Both the position numbers and the translations under genes were made by a program. Below are positions 32,266 to 37,903 of a stretch of 37,903 nt of DNA, in pieces (the first letter of the stretch is position 1; the number at the start of each line of letters is the position of its first letter). The notes under the pieces were generated by a model. The model had not been told where the DNA came from. It saw only the letters and a program-made list of their open reading frames with translations, and did no database searches. The DNA comes from Oscillospiraceae bacterium (GTDB lineage: Bacteria > Bacillota > Clostridia > Oscillospirales > Oscillospiraceae), in NCBI GenBank assembly GCA_015068225.1, contig SVKX01000014.1, forward strand, positions 1 to 37,903, read 5' to 3'.

Positions 32266-32520
32266 ATGGTAAAAGGTGTATCCAAGCAGGTGATTGTGGT
32301 CCACAGTCCGGAACCCAGGCTTTTTGAGCAGGCGATCTTTATTCTGAGGGAGGATGTCCAAGGCGTAACGGATGAAGCGCTGTTGCAGGAAGCGCAGCAG
32401 GCGATCCGCGCGCCACTGGGAGACGGCAAAAGGCGAAAGTTATATTTGTATGGTCCAGTCTGGGCTTGCGCCGGTGCAATACTGACAGGCCTTGTGTGGC
32501 TGGTTACCGGACTGCTTTGA
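32266..32520 (+). CDS. small single-pass membrane protein of unknown function
   Basis: An 84-residue protein. The ATG at 32266 follows AAAGGAGG at ideal spacing; longer readings begin inside the HD gene. The soluble N-terminal part (MVKGVSKQVIVVHSPEPRLF, then EQAIFILRED) is followed by a helical charged region and one C-terminal membrane segment (about 62-83, ending WLVTGLL). Small proteins of this look are common hypothetical proteins in Clostridia and are sometimes mislabelled as translation factors. No function can be assigned. A dus promoter starts two bases after its stop. Confidence 0.7.
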   Translation: MVKGVSKQVIVVHSPEPRLFEQAIFILREDVQGVTDEALLQEAQQAIRAPLGDGKRRKLYLYGPVWACAGAILTGLVWLVTGLL

Positions 32521-32521
32521 C

Positions 32522-32550
32522 TTGCACGCGATCAGCAGATGTGATATGAT
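32522..32550 (+). promoter_or_regulatory. sigma-A promoter of the dus gene (extended -10)
   Basis: TTGCAC (32522-32527) and TATGAT (32545-32550) are 17 bases apart, with TG one base before the -10 box (extended -10). Confidence 0.65.
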
Positions 32551-32585
32551 GGTACGGTAATAAAGGCTTGAAAGAGAGAGAAACA

Positions 32586-33551
32586 ATGCGTATCGGCAAT
32601 CTGGAAGTTAACAATCCCATTGTTCTGGGGCCTATGGCAGGTGTGACAGACCGGGCGTTTCGCACCATCTGTGCAGAGCTGGGCGCTGGTATTACTGTCA
32701 CAGAAATGGTTTCCTCCAGAGCTCTGGTGTATAAAGATAAAAAATCAGCAGGGCTGCTTCGAAAAAATGCGGGAAGTCTTTGCGGTGCGCAGATATTCGG
32801 GAACGACCCAGTCATCATGGCTGAGGCGGCTGTGCTGGCGCTGGAAATATCCGGTTGTGATTTTTTGGACATCAACATGGGCTGTCCCATGCCCAAGATC
32901 GCAAATTCCGGTGATGGCTGCGGCCTGATGCGCACACCGGAGCTGGCGGGACAGATCGTAGCAGCGGTAACAAAGGCGGTCCGCGTACCGGTAACGGTCA
33001 AGTGCCGTCTTGGCTGGGATAAGGGCAGCATCAATGTGCTGGATTTTGCCCACCGTATGGAAGATAACGGTGCGGCCATGATAACCATCCACGGTAGAAC
33101 CCGAAGCCAGCTCTATTCCGGCGTTGCGGACTGGGACATGATCACAAAGGTCAAGCGTGAGCTTTCTATCCCGGTCATTGCAAATGGCGATATTATCAGC
33201 CCGGAAACTGCAATAAAGTGCTTGAAGCGCACCGGTGCGGATGGAATCATGATTGGGCGGGCCAGCTTTGGTGACCCATGGGTCTTTGAGCAGGTGAAAG
33301 CTGCACTGAACAACCAGCCCATTCCCGAACGCCCGGCGCTGAAAGCGCGGATCGCTGTTGCGGTCCGGCAGTTTGAAATGTCCCAGCAGGATCACGGTGA
33401 GCATATTGCGTGCTTGGAGGCAAGAAAGCATCTGATCTGGTACTTAAGGGGCGTTTCTCACAGCAGCTATTATAAGAATCAAATATCCTCTTTGAATACT
33501 ATGGAGGACATTTACCGCATTGCAAAGGATATTGTGCGGGATCTCCAGTAA
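32586..33551 (+). CDS. dusB: tRNA-dihydrouridine synthase DusB-like
   Basis: An FMN-dependent reductase that converts uridine to dihydrouridine in tRNA. From the ATG at 32586 it has 321 residues starting MRIGNLEVNNPIVLGPMAGVTD. The catalytic Cys100 lies in INMGCPMPK. FMN-binding and substrate segments include VTVKCRLGW, TIHGRTRSQLYSG, VIANGDI and GIMIGRASFGDPW. A C-terminal helical domain (about 240-321) recognises tRNA. The binding site is weak (AAAGAGAGAG). Sequence style fits the DusB/Dus1 group of Firmicutes. Confidence 0.93.
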   Translation: MRIGNLEVNNPIVLGPMAGVTDRAFRTICAELGAGITVTEMVSSRALVYKDKKSAGLLRKNAGSLCGAQIFGNDPVIMAEAAVLALEISGCDFLDINMGCPMPKIANSGDGCGLMRTPELAGQIVAAVTKAVRVPVTVKCRLGWDKGSINVLDFAHRMEDNGAAMITIHGRTRSQLYSGVADWDMITKVKRELSIPVIANGDIISPETAIKCLKRTGADGIMIGRASFGDPWVFEQVKAALNNQPIPERPALKARIAVAVRQFEMSQQDHGEHIACLEARKHLIWYLRGVSHSSYYKNQISSLNTMEDIYRIAKDIVRDLQ

Positions 33552-33606
33552 TTGGCGGGTATGATGGATCTGCCGCTTCGCATCCTAATTATCAGAGGTG
33601 ATGGGA

Positions 33607-34554
33607 TTGAAGCGGCGGATCTTTTTCTGTTTGCTGGTGATTGCGTTGATGGTCATGCCTGTGCGTGCGGAAACCATTCGTTGGGTGGATTTCGGTGTGC
33701 CCTATGAATCGTTGAAGTACGCACTGGATCAGGATATTGCCACATCCCAGCAGGAAAAACACATCAGTTGGATCGATACATTGGCGCTGGCAGCCTGCCG
33801 GACAGGCGGAAAATGCGGCCTTTCCTCTGTAAAAAAGGCAGCAAAAGATCTGGCAGGGGAGAAATCACCCCAAGAGCTGGCAGGTGATTTGGGAAGGTAC
33901 TATGACTATTACCACGAGGCCTATACCGCTGCGCTGGGCGGATTGGTTGGCAGCTATGCCATTGAAGTGGACGGGCAGTGGAAATCTGCCTATGGTCTGA
34001 AAGCCTTTTCTCCTATTGCGGCAGGCTACGGGTACAGCCACTGCGCGGATTTTGGAGTAGGGCGATCCTTTGGGTTTAAGCGCAAGCACTTGGGAAATGA
34101 TCTCATGGGTAGTGCCGGGACTCCCATTGTAGCGGTAGAGGGAGGTGTGGTAGAGGCCATGGGCTGGAACCGCTACGGCGGCTGGCGTATCGGCATCCGT
34201 TCCTTTGACAATAAGCGGTATTACTACTATGCGCATCTTCAAAAAGACCATCCATTCGCTGAGGGACTGCAGGAGGGCGATGTGGTGCAGGCAGGAGACC
34301 TGATCGGATTTATGGGAAGGACTGGCTATTCCGATAAGGAGAATGTCAACAATATCGAAACTGTCCACCTGCATTTTGGGATGGAGCTGGTATTTGACGA
34401 AAGCCAAAAGGAGTGCAACTCGGAGATCTGGATTGATGTATATGATATCGTCCGTCTGCTTAGTGCTCACCGCAGCAGCATTCGAAAAACACAGGATGGA
34501 TGGCAGCGGGCATATCCCTATCGGGATCTGGATGTGGAGGAATTTCCAAAATAA
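33607..34554 (+). CDS. exported M23-family (LytM-type) metallopeptidase
   Basis: A zinc peptidase fold of the family that cuts peptidoglycan cross-links. Start choice: TTG at 33607 sits 8 bases after the AGAGG of a long ribosome-binding match and gives a clean signal peptide (MKRRIFFCLLVIALMVMPVRAE). An ATG at 33601 lies inside that match. With the TTG start it has 315 residues. An unassigned helical region (about 25-130) precedes the peptidase domain. Metal and catalytic residues are all present: His161 and Asp165 (HLGND), His210 (YYYYAH), and His254/His256 (HLHFG). It is probably active, unlike degenerate LytM regulators. The N-terminal region is not recognised. Confidence 0.88.
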   Translation: MKRRIFFCLLVIALMVMPVRAETIRWVDFGVPYESLKYALDQDIATSQQEKHISWIDTLALAACRTGGKCGLSSVKKAAKDLAGEKSPQELAGDLGRYYDYYHEAYTAALGGLVGSYAIEVDGQWKSAYGLKAFSPIAAGYGYSHCADFGVGRSFGFKRKHLGNDLMGSAGTPIVAVEGGVVEAMGWNRYGGWRIGIRSFDNKRYYYYAHLQKDHPFAEGLQEGDVVQAGDLIGFMGRTGYSDKENVNNIETVHLHFGMELVFDESQKECNSEIWIDVYDIVRLLSAHRSSIRKTQDGWQRAYPYRDLDVEEFPK

Positions 34555-34580
34555 AAACAGGCAGCATATGCTGCCTGTTT
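34555..34580. terminator. bidirectional terminator palindrome
   Basis: A perfect 26-base palindrome built from AAACAGGCAGCA and its complement, with T runs at both ends, fills the 30-base gap between the converging M23 peptidase and hydratase genes. It starts at the base after the peptidase stop. Confidence 0.85.
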
Positions 34581-34584
34581 CCTG

Positions 34585-35142
34585 TTATAATGTCGAGTCC
34601 AGATAGGCTTTTGGACCGCTTTCGTACAGATCTCCGCCGTAGGGGTCCAGAACCACGGTCAGGGGCATATCTTCCACCAGAAGCTTTCTGACAGCCTCAC
34701 AGCCCAGATCTGGCCATGCGATGATCTCCAGCTCCATTACGCATTGGGCCATCAGTGCGCCTGCACCGCCAAGTGCGGCCAGATACACAGCGCCATTGCG
34801 CACGACAGCTTCCTTAACTGCGTCACTGCGTTTTCCTTTGCCGATCATGACAAGGTTACCCAAATCCAGAAGCCGGGAAGAGAAGGCGTCCATACGGCCG
34901 GAAGTGGTAGGCCCAGCAGAGCCAATAACCTGACCCGGTCGCTCCGGTGTGGGACCTACATAATAAATAGCACTGCCCTGAAGATCGAAGGGAAGGGGCT
35001 CTCCTGCGTCCAGCGCATCGGCCATCCGCTTGTGAGCCTGATCTCGGGCGGTATAAACAATTCCGGACAGCAGCACGGTATCGCCGGCGTGAAATCCGGC
35101 CAGATCTGCGGCGGTGCAGGGGATCGTAAGCTTATGTTCCAT
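34585..35142 (-). CDS. Fe-S class I fumarate hydratase / tartrate dehydratase, beta subunit
   Basis: A 185-residue C-terminal-type subunit of a two-subunit hydro-lyase, which would interconvert fumarate and malate (or dehydrate L-tartrate). Typical segments are GDTVLLSGIVYTARDQAHKR, YYVGPTPERPGQVIGSAGPT, SGRMDAF and MIGKGKRSD. It lies 11 bases after the alpha subunit. The closeness to aspA favours fumarate as substrate, but sequence alone does not separate fumarase from tartrate dehydratase. Confidence 0.9.
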   Translation of the reverse strand: MEHKLTIPCTAADLAGFHAGDTVLLSGIVYTARDQAHKRMADALDAGEPLPFDLQGSAIYYVGPTPERPGQVIGSAGPTTSGRMDAFSSRLLDLGNLVMIGKGKRSDAVKEAVVRNGAVYLAALGGAGALMAQCVMELEIIAWPDLGCEAVRKLLVEDMPLTVVLDPYGGDLYESGPKAYLDSTL

Positions 35143-35153
35143 GGTCAGCCTCC

Positions 35154-35993
35154 TTACAGCGCAGCGGAAGCCCGCCGGGTGGCATGGCAGGAGACATTGA
35201 CTGCCACAGGAAGACCTGCTACATGGGTGGGCATAGCTTCAATTGCCAATCCCAGACAGGTGGTTTTTCCGCCAAAGCCCTGTGGGCCAATGCCAAGGGC
35301 GTTGATGCTTTCCAAAAGATCCGTTTCCAGCTTTGCATAAAAAGGATCGGGATGAGACCGGTCCAGCGGCCGCAGGAGCGCTTTTTTTGCCAGATATGCA
35401 ACCTTGTCAAAGCTGCCGCCTACACCGATTCCCAGGATCACAGGGGGGCAGGGATTGGAGCCTGCAAGCTGCACAGTTTCCAGAACGAATTCCTTAAAAC
35501 CCTCTACGCCATCGGAGGGTTTGAGCATTTTGATGCGGCTCATATTCTCGCTTCCAAAGCCCTTAGGGGCAACGGTAATGCGGCAGCCGTCTCCGTTTAC
35601 CAGATGCACCGTAATGGCAGCCGGGGTATTGTCACCGGTGTTGCCCCGGCGAAGAGGATCGGAAACGATACTTTTGCGCAAATATCCCTCTCCATAGCCT
35701 TTGCGGACACCTTCGTGAATGGCGGCTTCAAAATCTCCCTCGATATGTACATCCGTGCCTAGCTCTACAAAAACGCAGGCCATGCCGGTGTCCTGACAGA
35801 TGGGGAGACGGTTTCGATCTGCGGCATCCAGATTGTCCTGCAGCAGGGTAAGGGTCTGCTTAGCCAAGGGCCAGGGTTCCTGCTGGCGGAAACGGGTCAA
35901 TGCAGCCTGAACATCCTCCGGAAGATGCAGGTTTGCCTGTATACAAAGCGACGCAACGGTATCAGTAATGGCTTGTGAGGAGATTGTTTTCAT
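35154..35993 (-). CDS. Fe-S class I fumarate hydratase / tartrate dehydratase, alpha subunit
   Basis: A 279-residue subunit carrying the oxygen-sensitive 4Fe-4S cluster. Its three cysteine ligands are visible: Cys66 (ICQDTGMACVF), Cys182 (GSNPCPPVILGIGVGG) and Cys269 (NVSCHATRR). The segment RRGNTGDNTPAAI is also typical. The ATG at 35991-35993 (minus) is preceded by AAGGATGGCAGGA. A longer in-frame reading would run into the promoter. It diverges from aspA with a 189-base intergenic region. Strictly anaerobic life would suit this cluster enzyme. Confidence 0.92.
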   Translation of the reverse strand: MKTISSQAITDTVASLCIQANLHLPEDVQAALTRFRQQEPWPLAKQTLTLLQDNLDAADRNRLPICQDTGMACVFVELGTDVHIEGDFEAAIHEGVRKGYGEGYLRKSIVSDPLRRGNTGDNTPAAITVHLVNGDGCRITVAPKGFGSENMSRIKMLKPSDGVEGFKEFVLETVQLAGSNPCPPVILGIGVGGSFDKVAYLAKKALLRPLDRSHPDPFYAKLETDLLESINALGIGPQGFGGKTTCLGLAIEAMPTHVAGLPVAVNVSCHATRRASAAL

Positions 35994-36027
35994 ATTCCTG
36001 CCATCCTTTTCCTTGAATTTTAAATGT

Positions 36028-36036
36028 ATTATACCA
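36028..36036 (-). promoter_or_regulatory. extended -10 promoter of the hydratase operon
   Basis: On the minus strand a perfect TATAAT (36028-36033) is preceded by TGG (36034-36036), an extended -10 element. No good -35 box is present at the usual distance. Confidence 0.55.
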
Positions 36037-36096
36037 GAAGCAGACAAAGAAATCCAGTCCCTTATTTCAAAAAATGCAAAAAATCCTGCAAAAGCA

Positions 36097-36125
36097 TTGA
36101 TTTTTGAAATGTTGTATGATATAAT
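36097..36125 (+). promoter_or_regulatory. sigma-A promoter of aspA
   Basis: TTGATT (36097-36102) and a perfect TATAAT (36120-36125) are separated by 17 bases. The region between this and the hydratase promoter (36037-36096) is A/T-rich and could hold an operator, but I see no clear inverted repeat. Confidence 0.7.
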
Positions 36126-36182
36126 CCTTGCAGAAACAACGGAAAACTTTCAAAATAAATGCAAAAATGAAAGGGATGCAAT

Positions 36183-37559
36183 ATGGATTATCGTATTGAG
36201 GTAGATTCAATTGGCGAGAAACAAGTGCCGAAAGACGCGTATTATGGTGTGCAGTCCTTGCGCGGCTGTGAAAACTTTCAAATCACAGGACAGAGATTGA
36301 GACCGGAGTTTATTGAGAACCTTGCCTTGATCAAAAAGGTCTGTGCCATCTGTAATCATGCAGTTGGAGAGCTGGACGGATCTATGAAAGACGCCATATG
36401 TCAGGCCTGTGATGAAATTTTGGAGGGGAGTCTTCATGATCAGTTTATTTGCGATCCTATACAGGGCGGTGCGGGTACAACAGCCAACATGAACGCCAAT
36501 GAGGTCATTGCCAACCGCGCCATTGAGGTTCTCGGAGGACAAAAGGGCGATTATACCATAGTACATCCCAATGACCATGTAAATCATGCCCAATCCACCA
36601 ATGATGTGATTCCCACAGCTGCAAAGCTAACAGCGGCAAGATTGCTTAGGAAGACTATTTGGCAGATGGAAAAGCTGAACGAAGCTTTGCTTGCCAAGGA
36701 AAAGGCGTTTCACAATGTGATCAAGATGGGACGCACTCAAATGCAGGATGCAGTGCCTATCCGGCTTGGTGCGGAATTCGGTGCATATAGTAAAGCGGTT
36801 TCCAGAGATATCCTCCGGTTGAATCGAGCTTTGCGGGAAATGTATACCATTAATCTTGGCGGTACTGCTATCGGAACGGCATTAAATGCCAATCCGGCTT
36901 ATGTGGAGGCACTGGCACCTACACTGGCGAGGCTTTCCGGGCTTCCGATTAGAAAAGCGGAGGATCTGGTAGACGGCACACAAAACCTAGATTGCTTTGC
37001 CCATGTTTCAGCTACATTAAAGACCTGTGCCATTTCCTGCTCCAAGATGGCCAATGACTTCCGGCTTATGTCCTCCGGCCCGCGTTGCGGGTTTGAGGAG
37101 ATCAACCTTCCGCCTATGCAAAATGGCTCTTCCATTATGCCTGGCAAGGTAAACCCTGTGATCCCGGAGGTCATGTCCCAGGCTGCGTTTTGTATTATTG
37201 GAAACGATATGACTATTACAATGGCCGCGGAGGCAGGTCAGTTGGAGCTAAACTATGCAGAACCGGTGCTGTATCACAAGCTGTTTGAATCGATAATTGC
37301 ACTGACAGGCGCAGTGGAAACCTTTACAAACAGATGCGTTGTTGGCATTACAGCCAATGAAACCCGCTGCCGGGAGCTGGTGGATAGCTCTGTGGGCGTG
37401 ATCACAGCCATATGTCCCAAGGTGGGTTATAAGGAATCTGCAGATATTGCCAAGGAGGCAATCCGTACAGGCGCATCTGTCAGGGATGTACTCAAAAAGA
37501 CAGGTCTGTTTACGGAGGAGGAGATCGACCGTATTTTAGATCCTGAGAGCATGGTGTAA
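36183..37559 (+). CDS. aspA: aspartate ammonia-lyase
   Basis: Deaminates aspartate to fumarate and ammonia. At 458 residues it belongs to the aspartase/fumarase C superfamily. The aspartase-type segment DPIQGGAGTTANMNANEVIAN near residue 91 differs from the fumarase form. The superfamily signature GSSIMPGKVNPV (315-326) contains the catalytic serine, and TQMQDAVPIRLG (185-196) is also typical. AAAGGGATG precedes the ATG. It diverges from the fumarate hydratase-type genes, so both may work on the same fumarate pool. No clear terminator follows within 100 bases. Confidence 0.93.
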   Translation: MDYRIEVDSIGEKQVPKDAYYGVQSLRGCENFQITGQRLRPEFIENLALIKKVCAICNHAVGELDGSMKDAICQACDEILEGSLHDQFICDPIQGGAGTTANMNANEVIANRAIEVLGGQKGDYTIVHPNDHVNHAQSTNDVIPTAAKLTAARLLRKTIWQMEKLNEALLAKEKAFHNVIKMGRTQMQDAVPIRLGAEFGAYSKAVSRDILRLNRALREMYTINLGGTAIGTALNANPAYVEALAPTLARLSGLPIRKAEDLVDGTQNLDCFAHVSATLKTCAISCSKMANDFRLMSSGPRCGFEEINLPPMQNGSSIMPGKVNPVIPEVMSQAAFCIIGNDMTITMAAEAGQLELNYAEPVLYHKLFESIIALTGAVETFTNRCVVGITANETRCRELVDSSVGVITAICPKVGYKESADIAKEAIRTGASVRDVLKKTGLFTEEEIDRILDPESMV

Positions 37560-37677
37560 ACAGGATCGTTGTGTGGCTTTTTGAAAGGTACAGCATTTTT
37601 TAGTACGGAGGATGTTCAAAATCAATCCACATCCACACAGGCTGCTCCCTGATTCTGAAGGACTCTCCCACGGCCTA

Positions 37678-37700
37678 AAAACATGCCACCGGCATGTTTT
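37678..37700. terminator. hairpin terminator between aspA and the recombinase
   Basis: AAAACATGCC (37678-37687) and GGCATGTTTT (37691-37700) form a perfect 10-bp stem with an ACC loop. T runs stand on both strands. It lies about 120 bases after aspA and just past the stop of the recombinase frame on the minus strand. Confidence 0.65.
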
Positions 37701-37701
37701 C

Positions 37702-37903
37702 TTAACGGCCTTTCGAGTCCCATCTCTCGATGAAACAAAAAATATCTCCAAATCCCAAATGGGATTTGGAGATATTTGGTGCACCGGATGAAAACAAGGT
37801 TGAACTGTTTTCGAGTGCTTCCAGACTAACTGTTTCCTCTTTGTTATTACCGTTATATACGATTTTGAAATGGTCATCGTACACATAAATCGCATTGATG
37901 AAT
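37702..37903 (-). CDS. C-terminal end of a probable site-specific recombinase (partial)
   Basis: An open reading frame enters from the right window edge on the minus strand and ends at a TAA (37702-37704). The first residues, FINAIYVYDDHFKIVYN, and the following KEETVSLEAL resemble the conserved C-terminal end of serine recombinases (resolvase/invertase type with long C-termini) common on Clostridial mobile elements. The last 25 or so residues, after SSGAPN, are translated from a terminator hairpin and look like non-coding sequence read in frame. The original stop may therefore have been lost, or the tail is a natural extension. Only 66 codons are visible, and the catalytic domain lies outside the window. 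Its presence hints that a mobile element begins here. Confidence 0.55.
   Translation of the reverse strand, partial: FINAIYVYDDHFKIVYNGNNKEETVSLEALENSSTLFSSGAPNISKSHLGFGDIFCFIERWDSKGR
37735..37776 (-). terminator. intrinsic terminator inside the recombinase 3' end
   Basis: AATATCTCCAAATCCC (37741-37756) and GGGATTTGGAGATATT (37761-37776) form a perfect 16-bp stem with an AAAT loop. On the minus strand it is followed by a T run (the A's at 37736-37742). It overlaps the 3' end of the recombinase reading frame. Confidence 0.85.

Noticed and set aside
37707-37735. tRNA-like sequence near the right end
   Set aside because: Only a TTCGAGTCCC-type segment is present. The 5' half of the T-stem does not pair, there is no CCA and no other arm, so no tRNA gene is called.
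37536-37895. 119-codon minus-strand frame overlapping the recombinase end
   Set aside because: It runs through aspA's end and two hairpins, and its frame differs from the one that resembles a recombinase C-terminus.

Overview
The window reads as chromosomal DNA of a low-to-mid GC Firmicute, most likely a gut-type member of the Clostridia (Oscillospirales/Ruminococcaceae-like). The signs are: near-consensus sigma-A promoters, AGGAGG ribosome binding sites and intrinsic terminators; HprK, RemA, CdaA/CdaR and PrpC/PrkC/RsgA; and the Bacillus/Clostridium gene order from yicC to rsgA. Most of the window is conserved housekeeping DNA, with one accessory island near 25.6-29.7 kb and a mobile-element edge at the right end.

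Left part: the 5' portion of RNase P RNA (rnpB, minus strand) and murD-ispD-ispF (plus strand) diverge from back-to-back promoters. A terminator follows, then a two-gene unit made of a DUF3343 small cysteine protein and a cysteine-desulfurase-like PLP enzyme. From about 4.4 to 18.9 kb, 15 plus-strand genes are nearly contiguous behind one clear promoter: cdaA-cdaR (c-di-AMP), an RseC-like protein, yicC, remA, gmk, rpoZ, priA, def, fmt, rsmB, rlmN, prpC, prkC and rsgA. They join second-messenger synthesis, nucleotide supply, replication restart, start-methionine processing, rRNA modification and cell-wall-sensing kinase signalling. coaBC, often found between rpoZ and priA, is absent, and so is glmM after cdaR.

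Middle part (19-25.4 kb): yceD-rpmF, der-plsY, rpmB (minus), hprK with a pseudouridine synthase gene, and mnmA (minus), each unit with visible promoters and terminators. At 25.7-29.7 kb lies the most unusual locus. The first gene encodes a secreted 903-residue protein with a GH24 lysozyme-like domain, SH3-like, InlB-type and Ig-like repeats, and a C-terminal two-repeat dockerin. The gene right after it encodes a protein with a signal peptide, an N-terminal cohesin-like domain, a long Cys/His-rich repeat region and a C-terminal membrane anchor. Together they look like a self-contained cohesin-dockerin pair that would hold a peptidoglycan hydrolase at the cell surface, outside any cellulosome context visible here.

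Right part: rplM-rpsI (minus); a TtcA-family PP-loop protein, an HD-domain protein and a small membrane protein; dusB; and an M23 peptidase. Then come a two-subunit Fe-S fumarase-type hydratase (minus) and, divergent from it, aspartate ammonia-lyase, which suggests an aspartate to fumarate to malate route. The last 200 bases hold the C-terminal end of a probable site-specific recombinase (minus), probably the edge of an integrated element. Every stretch longer than 300 bases carries a gene. No tRNA gene, CRISPR array or insertion sequence was recognised.
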